Below are positions 1-5,329 of a stretch of DNA of 7,572 nucleotides, piece after piece. Origin of the DNA: Pseudomonadota bacterium (GTDB lineage: Bacteria; Pseudomonadota; Gammaproteobacteria; Burkholderiales; Thiobacillaceae); the NCBI GenBank assembly GCA_021780975.1, contig JAJXXS010000272.1, forward strand, positions 1-7,572, given 5' to 3'. The position numbers and the translations under genes are program-made. Position 1 is the stretch's first letter, and each line of letters starts with the position of its first letter. Below the pieces are notes generated by a model. It ran no database searches. It had not been told where the DNA came from and worked only from the letters and a program-made list of their open reading frames with translations.

Positions 1-501
1 GATAAGTTCGTGCTCTCCCTCGATCCCCACCATGCCCCCAGTGTATGGCAGACCCTGAAACCGTTGGCGCGCCCGGTGGGCAGCGCAGTGTGGGACTGGA
101 TGCGGCTCGCCAACGGCATCCCCATGATCGTCGCCGCCACCCAGGACCAGTTCGTGCCGCAGATGGTGAACCTGGAAGCGCTGGGCGGCGTCAGCTTCCA
201 GAAGGGTTGCTACCCCGGCCAGGAAATCGTCGCCCGTTCCCAATATCTCGGCAAGCTCAAGCGGCGCATGCTGCTGGCGCACCTCGACGCGGGCAACCCC
301 GCGCCCGGCGATGCCCTCTATTCCGACGATCTGCCGGGGCAGGCCATCGGCATGGTAGCCAATGCCGCGCCGGCGCCCGGCGGCGGCTACGATGTGCTGG
401 CCGTGGTGCAGACCGAAAGTGCTGCGGCCCATCCTGTGCACTGGCAGGAGCAGGACGGACCGGTGCTCATTTTCCGGCCTCTGCCCTACACCCTGTCTTG
501 A
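1..501 (+). CDS. ygfZ: YgfZ/GcvT-domain folate-binding protein, C-terminal part (5' truncated by window edge)
   Basis: The reading frame is open from the first base and ends at TGA 499-501, so about 166 C-terminal residues are present and the N-terminal half lies outside the window. The diagnostic YgfZ signature K-G-C-Y-P-G-Q-E is encoded at about 202-225, with its conserved Cys at 208-210. It is followed by a GcvT-like C-terminal barrel region. YgfZ proteins are cytoplasmic, tetrahydrofolate-binding paralogues of the glycine-cleavage T protein. They support assembly or repair of certain Fe-S enzymes, including the tRNA thiomethylase MiaB in E. coli. The signature separates it from true GcvT aminomethyltransferases, which lack this Cys motif. 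The downstream small gene starts inside the stop codon, so the two are probably co-transcribed and translationally coupled. The family call is firm; any role in this organism is inferred. Confidence 0.92.
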   Translation, partial: DKFVLSLDPHHAPSVWQTLKPLARPVGSAVWDWMRLANGIPMIVAATQDQFVPQMVNLEALGGVSFQKGCYPGQEIVARSQYLGKLKRRMLLAHLDAGNPAPGDALYSDDLPGQAIGMVANAAPAPGGGYDVLAVVQTESAAAHPVHWQEQDGPVLIFRPLPYTLS

Positions 502-782
502 AGCACTACTACATCTACTACCGCGTGACGGAGCGCGACTGGCTCGAAGCCGCCACCCAGGTGCGCGGCCTGCAGGCGCGGCTCGCCTGCCGTACCGGCG
601 TGCGCGGCCGCCTGCTGCAAAAAGACGGCGAGCCAGGCTTGTGGATGGAAGTGTATGAGGGCGTCGGCGACGCTGCCGGGTTCGAGCGCCTGCTCGCCCA
701 GGCGTTCGACGAATTCGATCTCGCGCCCTACATCGACGGGCCGCGCCGGCTGGAATGCTTCGACGACGCCGCGATCGGCTGA
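498..782 (+). CDS. DUF4936-like small conserved protein
   Basis: A 94-residue protein from TTG 498-500 to TGA 780-782. The N-terminus is unusually aromatic (K-H-Y-Y-I-Y-Y-R-V) and looks like the first strand of a small alpha/beta protein. The rest is mixed, with an acidic C-terminal half and no signal peptide or membrane segment, so it should be cytosolic. Size, the tyrosine-rich start and position behind ygfZ fit the uncharacterised DUF4936 family of betaproteobacteria; this is recognition by eye, not a profile search. The TTG overlaps the ygfZ stop (TTGA). No ATG or GTG lies nearby upstream in frame, and the next downstream start (GTG at residue 10) would remove the aromatic strand. No clear Shine-Dalgarno is visible, consistent with coupled translation. 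Function is unknown; the context suggests something ancillary to YgfZ. Confidence 0.75.
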   Translation: MKHYYIYYRVTERDWLEAATQVRGLQARLACRTGVRGRLLQKDGEPGLWMEVYEGVGDAAGFERLLAQAFDEFDLAPYIDGPRRLECFDDAAIG

Positions 783-784
783 GG

Positions 785-812
785 CCCGTCGCCGTCAGAT
801 TTCCGCGACGGG
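785..812. terminator. Stem-loop at the convergent DUF4936/alr junction, possible shared terminator
   Basis: CCCGTCGC (785-792) is a perfect inverted repeat of GCGACGGG (805-812), with a 12-nt loop that contains the alr stop codon. The two convergent genes have only 12 bp between stop codons, so one GC-rich hairpin could act on both transcripts. No T-tract follows on either strand, so it is not a canonical intrinsic terminator. It may instead be a 3'-end stabiliser or a chance GC-rich palindrome. Confidence 0.35.
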
Positions 813-1889
813 AACGCGCGGCGCCAGGGCGCAAAGCAGCTCGTAGCTGATGGTTCCGGCGGCGGTCGCCACGTCCTCCACCGGCAGTCCCTCGCCCCAC
901 AGCGTCACCGCGCTGCCCACTCCCGCCGCGGAAAGCCCGCTCAGGTCCACCGCAAGCATATCCATGGACACCCGCCCGACCAGACCGCAGCGCTGACCGT
1001 CCACCAGCACCGGCGTGCCATTCGGCGCGTGGCGCGGATAACCGTCGGCGTAACCGCAGGCGACGACCCCCACGCGCGTGCGCTGCGGTGCCCGCCAGGC
1101 CAGGCCATAACCGACGCCCGCCCCGGGGGCGAGATCCTGTACAGCGATGATTTCGCTCACCAGGGTCATGGCGGGGCGCAGCCCCAGACTCGCCGCGCTG
1201 ACATCGGCGAACGGTGAAGCGCCATAGAGCATGATGCCCGGGCGCGCCCAATCCCCCAGGCTGTCGGGACGGCGCAGCAGGGCAGCGGAATTGGCCAGCG
1301 ACAGCGGCAATCCGCTGGCCCGGGCCTGCGCCAGGAAAGGCTCAAGCTGCCAGTCCACCCCCAGCGCCTCATCGGCCGTGGCGAAGTGGGTCATCAGAGT
1401 CAGCCTTCCGCCGCCGGCAAGCAGGCGCGCGCGATCGACCAGTTCGGACAGATCGGCGAGCGGGAAACCGAGGCGATTCATGCCGCTGTTGAACTTCAGG
1501 TAGATATCCAGGGGGCCATCGCGACGCGCCCGCTCCAGCATCGCCAACTGCTCCACGCGGTGCAGCACCGGGCTGAGGCGGAGTTCGTAACAGGGCGCGA
1601 TCTCCCCAGCATCGAAAAACCCCTCCAGCAAAAGAATGGGCTGCTCCACGCCCATCTGGCGCAAGTTGGCGGCCTCGTCCAGGGTGAGCAGGGCAAAGCC
1701 GTCGGCCTGGCCGAGGGCACGTACCACGCGGGCCAGGCCGTGGCCGTAGCCGTTGGCCTTGACCACCGCCCAGAGGCGCGCGCTCCCGGCATGGCGCCGC
1801 GCCACCCGCAGATTGTGGGCCAGAGCATCGAGGGAAATGCGCGCGAGTAGCGGGCGCACCGTCAGGACCGGAACAAGCGCACGCCTCAA
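795..1889 (-). CDS. alr: Alanine racemase (PLP-dependent)
   Basis: Interconverts L- and D-alanine, supplying D-Ala for peptidoglycan in the cytoplasm. The 364-residue protein is full length for the family. Visible landmarks (numbered from the TTG start) are the PLP lysine K44 in A-V-V-K-A-N-G-Y-G-H-G, K132 in L-K-F-N-S-G-M-N-R-L-G (equivalent to the often carbamylated lysine), R216 in the R-P-G-I-M-L-Y-G phosphate/pyridine region, catalytic Y261 in G-V-G-Y-G, the C-G-Y-A-D-G-Y-P-R segment and G-R-V-S-M-D-M. The TTG at 1889-1887 overlaps the dnaB stop (TTGA), implying coupling. A GTG at 1859-1857 would give a protein starting M-R-P-L-L-A-R-I, which resembles typical Alr N-termini more closely, so the true start may be there. 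Neither start has a strong ribosome binding site. alr behind dnaB is a common arrangement. The family also contains the catabolic DadX, but no dadA-like gene is next to it. Confidence 0.97.
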   Translation of the reverse strand: MRRALVPVLTVRPLLARISLDALAHNLRVARRHAGSARLWAVVKANGYGHGLARVVRALGQADGFALLTLDEAANLRQMGVEQPILLLEGFFDAGEIAPCYELRLSPVLHRVEQLAMLERARRDGPLDIYLKFNSGMNRLGFPLADLSELVDRARLLAGGGRLTLMTHFATADEALGVDWQLEPFLAQARASGLPLSLANSAALLRRPDSLGDWARPGIMLYGASPFADVSAASLGLRPAMTLVSEIIAVQDLAPGAGVGYGLAWRAPQRTRVGVVACGYADGYPRHAPNGTPVLVDGQRCGLVGRVSMDMLAVDLSGLSAAGVGSAVTLWGEGLPVEDVATAAGTISYELLCALAPRVPVAEI

Positions 1890-3271
1890 TATCCAGAGGC
1901 GAGATTCTCGAAGCGGGTGTACTGGCCGAGAAAGGCCAAGCCGACAGTGCCGATGGGGCCGTTGCGCTGCTTGCCAATGATCACCTCGGCGCGCCCCTTG
2001 TCCTGCGAATCCGGGTTATAGACCTCGTCGCGGTAGATGAACAGGATCACGTCGGCATCCTGCTCGATGGCGCCCGATTCGCGCAGGTCGGACATCACCG
2101 GCCGCTTGTTGGGGCGCTGCTCCAGCGAGCGGTTGAGCTGCGACAGGGCGATCACCGGGCAGTGCAGCTCCTTGGCCAGCGCCTTCAGCGAGCGGGAAAT
2201 CTCGGAGATTTCGGTGGCGCGGTTTTCGCCCTGGCTGCTGGCCGACATGAGCTGCAGGTAATCCACCACGATGAGGCCCAGTTTGCCGCATTCGCGCATC
2301 AGGCGCCGCGCGCGCGCGCGCAATTCCAGCGCGTTGAGCGCCGGAGTCTCATCGATGAACAGCGGCGCCTCGTCGAGCTTGGCGAGCGCATGCGTCAGGC
2401 GCGGCCAGTCGTCCTCGTCGAGTCGCCCGGTGCGCAGCTTGTGCTGATCGAGCCGGCCCACCGAACCCATCATGCGCATGACCAGTTGCTGGCTGGCCAT
2501 CTCCATCGAGAACACCGCCACCGGGAGACCCAGGTCGATGGCCACGTTCTCGGCGATGTTGAGGGAAAACGCGGTCTTGCCCATGGACGGGCGGCCGGCG
2601 ACGATGACGAGGTCGCCGGGCTGCAGGCCCGAGGTTTTGCTGTCCAGATCGGCGAAGCCGGTCGGCACCCCGGTCACGTCGCTGTCGGAATCGCGATGGT
2701 AGAGCTCGTCGATGCGCTCCATGGCCTGCACCAGCAAAGGCTTGAGCTTCTGGAAGCCGGCGCCGCCGCGATGGCCCGCCTCGGCGATCTCGAACACCCG
2801 CGCCTCGGCCTCGTCCAGCAGCTGAGAGGCACTCTTGCCGGCCGGCGCATAGGCCGAATCGGCGATCTGCGTGGCGGTGTCCACCAGGCGGCGCAGCACC
2901 GCGCGCTCGCGCACGATCTCCGCATAGCGACGAATGTTGGCAGCGGATGGGGTGTTGCCCGCCAACGCCGCCAGATAAGGCAACCCACCGGCGTTTTCCA
3001 ACTCGCCCCTGCTGCGCAGGGCTTCCGCCACGGTCACCGCATCGGCAGGTTTGCCGGCGTCGATGAGCAACGCGATGGCGCGCAGGATCTGGCGATGATC
3101 CTGGCGATAAAAATCTTCCTCGCTCACCAGATCGGCGATGCGATCCCAAGCGCCGTTGTCCAGCAACAGGCCGCCCAGGACAGCCTGTTCGGCTTCAACG
3201 GAGTGCGGTGGCAAGCGCAACTGCGCGAGCTGGGTGTCGGCGTTCGACGCCATGGGATGGATAGCAGCCAT
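1886..3271 (-). CDS. dnaB: Replicative DNA helicase DnaB
   Basis: Hexameric 5'-3' helicase that unwinds the chromosomal replication fork and recruits primase. The 461-residue product is a normal length. The N-terminal helical domain occupies roughly residues 15-120 (L-R-L-P-P-H-S-V-E-A-E-Q onward), followed by a linker and the RecA-like C-terminal domain from about 195. Walker A is G-R-P-S-M-G-K-T at 226-233, the catalytic glutamate is E257 in F-S-M-E-M, and Walker B is L-I-V-V-D-Y-L-Q-L at 333-341. The inter-subunit K434/R436 finger lies in G-K-Q-R-N-G-P-I-G. No intein or insertion interrupts it. Two starts are possible: ATG 3271-3269 or ATG 3253-3251 (residue 7). Neither has a good Shine-Dalgarno, and a hairpin ends one base before the first. 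The gene overlaps alr downstream and diverges from the amidohydrolase upstream. Confidence 0.99.
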   Translation of the reverse strand: MAAIHPMASNADTQLAQLRLPPHSVEAEQAVLGGLLLDNGAWDRIADLVSEEDFYRQDHRQILRAIALLIDAGKPADAVTVAEALRSRGELENAGGLPYLAALAGNTPSAANIRRYAEIVRERAVLRRLVDTATQIADSAYAPAGKSASQLLDEAEARVFEIAEAGHRGGAGFQKLKPLLVQAMERIDELYHRDSDSDVTGVPTGFADLDSKTSGLQPGDLVIVAGRPSMGKTAFSLNIAENVAIDLGLPVAVFSMEMASQQLVMRMMGSVGRLDQHKLRTGRLDEDDWPRLTHALAKLDEAPLFIDETPALNALELRARARRLMRECGKLGLIVVDYLQLMSASSQGENRATEISEISRSLKALAKELHCPVIALSQLNRSLEQRPNKRPVMSDLRESGAIEQDADVILFIYRDEVYNPDSQDKGRAEVIIGKQRNGPIGTVGLAFLGQYTRFENLASGY

Positions 3272-3449
3272 GCGGGGATTCTATGCCCCGGCAGTGACGC
3301 TGCAAAGCAGCAAACCTGGGGAAACCCTGGGGATAAGACGGTATAGCGTGTGCACAAGTGCACCTGCCGGCTGCCACGCCGACCCGGTGGAGTCCGAGCC
3401 CCTTGCATTACACTGTCACATTGCCGCCGGCATCAGCGATACTGCGAGC
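3272..3449. promoter_or_regulatory. Divergent intergenic region between dnaB and the M20 amidohydrolase
   Basis: This 178-bp gap must hold the promoters of both divergent genes unless dnaB is read from further upstream. No convincing sigma-70 pair was found on either strand; weak -10-like hexamers occur (GATACT at 3438-3443 on plus, TATACC near 3340-3345 on minus). Short repeats are visible: CCTGGGG at 3315-3321 and 3326-3332 (11 bp apart), GTGCAC at 3350-3355 and 3358-3363, and a small hairpin GCTGC-AAA-GCAGC at 3299-3311. The minus strand at 3336-3328 reads TTATCCCCA, one mismatch from a consensus DnaA box. Confidence 0.4.
3273..3290 (-). promoter_or_regulatory. Leader hairpin abutting the dnaB start codon
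   Basis: In the dnaB mRNA sense, CGGGG (3290-3286) pairs with CCCCG (3277-3273) around an 8-nt loop. The hairpin ends one base before ATG 3271-3269. It occupies the position where a Shine-Dalgarno would be expected, so it could restrain initiation at that ATG. Alternatively it is evidence that translation starts at the next ATG (3253). Five GC pairs make it moderately stable; function is inferred. Confidence 0.35.
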
Positions 3450-4616
3450 ATGATTCCCTTATCCTCTTCCGACCTGGCGTCCCTGACCGATCTGCGGCGC
3501 GACCTGCACGCCCATCCGGAACTCGCCTTCGAGGAGCACCGCACTGCAGAGCGGGTCGCCGCCTGGCTTGCTGATCTTGGCCTCGAAGTGAGTCCGGGCT
3601 GGGCCGGCACCGGGGTCGTGGGCGTGCTCGGCGCCGGGAACTCGGGACGCTGCATAGGCCTGCGTGCGGATATGGACGCGCTACCGATCGACGAACTCAA
3701 CCATTTCCCTCATCGCTCGCGCCACCCTGGGAAAATGCACGCCTGTGGCCACGACGGCCATACCGCCATGCTGCTGGCGGCAGCCACCCTGATGGCGCGC
3801 AGCGCCAGCTTCGACGGCACCGTCGTGTTCATTTTCCAGCCCGCAGAAGAAGCCGATGGAGGCGCGCGCGCCATGATCGAGCAGGGCCTGCTGGAGCGTT
3901 ATGCGATCCGCAGCGTCTATGGGCTGCACAACTGGCCTGGCCTGCCGGCCGGCCACTTCGCCGTGCATGCCGGCGCGGCAATGGCGGGCACCGATCAATT
4001 CCGCATCATGCTCCAAGGGCAGGCCGCTCATGCCGCCATGCCGCACCAGGGCCGCGACCCCGTGCTCGCGGCCTGCGCCTTGGTGCAGGCGCTGCAGAGC
4101 ATCGTGGCGCGGCGCATCGATCCCCTTGATGCCGCCGTCCTCTCGGTGACGCGCGTACACGCGGGCACGGCCTACAACGTCATTCCGGAACTGGCCGAAC
4201 TGGGTGGCACGGTGCGCACCCTCAGCCCCACCACCCAGGGACAGGTGCGCCGCGCCCTGGAAGAACTTTGCGAGGGCACGGCGCGGGGCTACGGTCTTGA
4301 GGTCGACCTGGATTATCGCCCCGGCTATCCGCCCACCATCAACGACAGTGCCGAAGCCGCGCGCTGCGCCGCAGTCGCCGAGCGCTTGGTGGGCGCGGAG
4401 CGGGTTCACCGCCACCTCCCGCCTTCCATGGGGGCGGAAGATTTCGCCTATTTCTTGCAGGAGCGTCCCGGCTGTTATGTGTGGTTGGGGAATGGCGAAA
4501 CCGATGGGGACTGCCGCCTGCATAACCCGCGCTATGATTTCAACGACGCCTTGTTGCCCATCGGGGCGGCCTATTGGCATGCCTTAGCGCACGCGTGCCT
4601 GCCGCAACAATCCTGA
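3450..4616 (+). CDS. M20-family (M20D) metallo-amidohydrolase, hippurate/N-acyl amino acid hydrolase type
   Basis: Predicted cytosolic zinc-dependent enzyme that hydrolyses an N-acyl or amide bond of an amino-acid conjugate. At 388 residues it has the usual length. Motifs are D-L-H-A-H-P-E-L near 18-25, A-D-M-D-A-L-P-I at 73-80 and M-H-A-C-G-H-D-G-H-T with ligands C99 and H101. The A-E-E motif carries E133 and E134, and H160 lies in G-L-H-N-W-P. M-G-A-E-D-F lies at 327-332 and the last ligand H358 in L-H-N-P-R-Y-D-F. The Cys in the HACGHD motif is characteristic of the M20D (hippurate hydrolase, IAA-amino-acid hydrolase, N-acetyl-diaminopimelate deacetylase-like) branch rather than ArgE or DapE. 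The dimerisation domain lies about 180-295. The frame is open further upstream, but ATG 3450 gives the family-typical N-terminus. It appears monocistronic, transcribed away from dnaB. The substrate cannot be read from the sequence. Confidence 0.95.
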   Translation: MIPLSSSDLASLTDLRRDLHAHPELAFEEHRTAERVAAWLADLGLEVSPGWAGTGVVGVLGAGNSGRCIGLRADMDALPIDELNHFPHRSRHPGKMHACGHDGHTAMLLAAATLMARSASFDGTVVFIFQPAEEADGGARAMIEQGLLERYAIRSVYGLHNWPGLPAGHFAVHAGAAMAGTDQFRIMLQGQAAHAAMPHQGRDPVLAACALVQALQSIVARRIDPLDAAVLSVTRVHAGTAYNVIPELAELGGTVRTLSPTTQGQVRRALEELCEGTARGYGLEVDLDYRPGYPPTINDSAEAARCAAVAERLVGAERVHRHLPPSMGAEDFAYFLQERPGCYVWLGNGETDGDCRLHNPRYDFNDALLPIGAAYWHALAHACLPQQS

Positions 4617-4719
4617 AGCGGCGCTTATCACTCTCGCGGACATGCCTCAGCGGGAGGCGATATGGCCCGAAACGGGAGATTAACTCGCTGAATTCATTAG
4701 AATAAAAAACCAAATATCA

Positions 4720-4739
4720 TTGTTGTCAATTCACAACAA
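4720..4739. repeat. Perfect inverted repeat, candidate operator
   Basis: TTGTTGT (4720-4726) and ACAACAA (4733-4739) are perfect complements separated by CAATTC. The element sits in an AT-rich patch upstream of the lipoprotein gene and overlaps a possible -35 hexamer (TTGTCA 4723-4728). Its two-fold symmetry of about two helical turns fits a dimeric regulator site. No specific regulator is recognised. Confidence 0.45.
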
Positions 4740-4751
4740 GCATTGAACAAT
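4723..4751 (+). promoter_or_regulatory. Candidate sigma-70 promoter overlapping the inverted repeat
   Basis: TTGTCA (4723-4728, five of six matches to TTGACA) is followed after 17 bp by AACAAT (4746-4751, four of six matches to TATAAT). The -35 lies inside the inverted repeat, so a bound protein would block it. It is an alternative to the extended -10 promoter further downstream. Confidence 0.3.
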
Positions 4752-4782
4752 GGCCGGGCCCCCTATATTTCTTTATGCTTTT

Positions 4783-4791
4783 TGCTAGAAT
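4783..4791 (+). promoter_or_regulatory. Candidate extended -10 promoter for the lipoprotein gene
   Basis: TGCTAGAAT contains the extended -10 TG, one spacer base and TAGAAT (five of six matches). No good -35 lies 17 bp upstream, but extended -10 promoters can tolerate this. Transcription would begin near 4797-4799, leaving a leader of about 65 nt before the start codon. Confidence 0.45.
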
Positions 4792-4795
4792 CCCG

Positions 4796-4825
4796 CGGTC
4801 GGTTGGATTTCGAGTCCCTGACCGA
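4796..4825 (+). promoter_or_regulatory. Predicted 5' UTR hairpin of the lipoprotein mRNA
   Basis: CGGTC (4796-4800) pairs with GACCG (4820-4824), and inside it GGA (4805-4807) pairs with TCC (4815-4817). An alternative register pairs TCGGT (4799-4803) with ACCGA (4821-4825). The structure would form at or near the predicted 5' end of the transcript and leave the ribosome binding site free. It may protect the mRNA 5' end. It matches no riboswitch class that I recognise. Confidence 0.35.
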
Positions 4826-4864
4826 TTGGTATGGGTTTATCCACTTTAATTTAAAGGGAAGATG

Positions 4865-5098
4865 ATGAAATATTCCGTCCTTCTGGCTGCTCTTCTGGCT
4901 GTTTCTCTGTCCGCCTGCGGCAAGAAAGAAGAGTCCACCTCCACCACCGAAAGCGCTCCGGCCGCGACCACCGAGTCCGCTGCTCCCGCCGCCCCCGCCG
5001 CTGAGTCCTCCTCTGCCGCCCCGGCCGCGCCTGCTGCTGATTCCTCCGCTGCTGCCCCGGCTACCGACGGTACTGCCACCTCCGGTTCTTCCAACTAA
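4865..5098 (+). CDS. Small Ala/Ser/Pro/Thr-rich lipoprotein
   Basis: A 77-residue protein with a classical lipoprotein signal: M-K-Y, a hydrophobic run rich in Leu, Ala and Val, and the lipobox L-S-A-C with the lipidated Cys at residue 18. The +2 residue is Gly, not Asp, so Lol sorting to the outer membrane is expected. The mature chain starts G-K-K-E-E and then becomes low-complexity Ala, Ser, Pro and Thr with scattered Glu and Asp. It contains two near-copies of an A-A-P-A-A block and should be disordered. The Shine-Dalgarno AAAGGGAA (4853-4860) is well spaced for ATG 4865; ATG 4862 immediately before it is the alternative. The gene has its own promoter region and intrinsic terminator, and the strong signals suggest good expression. 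No function is recognised. It resembles many uncharacterised proteobacterial lipoproteins with a CGKKE-type start. Confidence 0.83.
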   Translation: MKYSVLLAALLAVSLSACGKKEESTSTTESAPAATTESAAPAAPAAESSSAAPAAPAADSSAAAPATDGTATSGSSN

Positions 5099-5113
5099 GG
5101 AAGTCTGGGAACG

Positions 5114-5140
5114 AAAAGCCGGCCTGGCCGGCTTTTTTTT
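5114..5140 (+). terminator. Rho-independent terminator of the lipoprotein gene
   Basis: AAAAGCCGGC (5114-5123), loop CTG, and GCCGGCTTTT (5127-5136) form a perfect 10-bp stem, and the T-run continues to 5140. It lies 15 bp after the TAA stop. The A-tract at the 5' side of the stem gives some capacity on the minus strand too, but the plus-strand gene is the evident target. Confidence 0.93.
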
Positions 5141-5214
5141 CGCCCCTCACCCGGTGAGAGTCTGACAGTTAGCGGCAGATTTTCTCCAGCGCCAGCCTTC
5201 TCTTGCTGTTGACG

Positions 5215-5230
5215 GCGCCGGCTACGGCGC
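5215..5230. repeat. Short GC-rich inverted repeat in the lipoprotein/secreted-protein gap
   Basis: GCGCCG (5215-5220) and CGGCGC (5225-5230) are perfect complements around GCTA. The 189 bp between the terminator and the next gene otherwise show only CTCACC-C-GGTGAG at 5146-5158. No convincing promoter for the downstream gene was found. Either repeat may be chance in GC-rich DNA. Confidence 0.25.
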
Positions 5231-5329
5231 GCTTCAGGCCGTTCGTCCCCCTTGAACCACCTTCTGCACTGCGCTCGCCGCGGGCACGCTTTTGGCAAGA
5301 CATGCGAAAACACTTGCGCGGAGCGGCCC

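Noticed and set aside
2307..2321. Alternating CG run of 15 nt inside dnaB, possible Z-DNA former
   Set aside because: It encodes the normal Arg/Ala residues preceding Walker B in DnaB and is explained by GC-rich codon choice; a similar but shorter run occurs near 6256-6270.
2162..3346. 394-codon open frame antisense to dnaB
   Set aside because: High GC content leaves long stop-free antisense frames. The product is His/Gln/Arg-rich with no domain, and the opposite strand encodes an intact DnaB.
4644..4658. GCCTC-AGCGG-GAGGC stem after the amidohydrolase as a terminator
   Set aside because: Only a 5-bp stem and no T-tract follows, so it does not stand out from background in GC-rich DNA.
4800..4823. 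T-arm-like TTCGAGTCC segment suggesting a tRNA remnant or attachment site
   Set aside because: The loop is not closed by the required 5-bp T-stem (position 53 would be T against C), and no acceptor, D or anticodon arm can be built around it.
4846..5094. Long open frame antisense to the lipoprotein gene (Ala/Gly/Val/Glu-rich)
   Set aside because: It is the complement of the low-complexity Ala/Ser codons, has no ribosome binding site, and runs antisense to a gene with a clear lipobox, Shine-Dalgarno and terminator.
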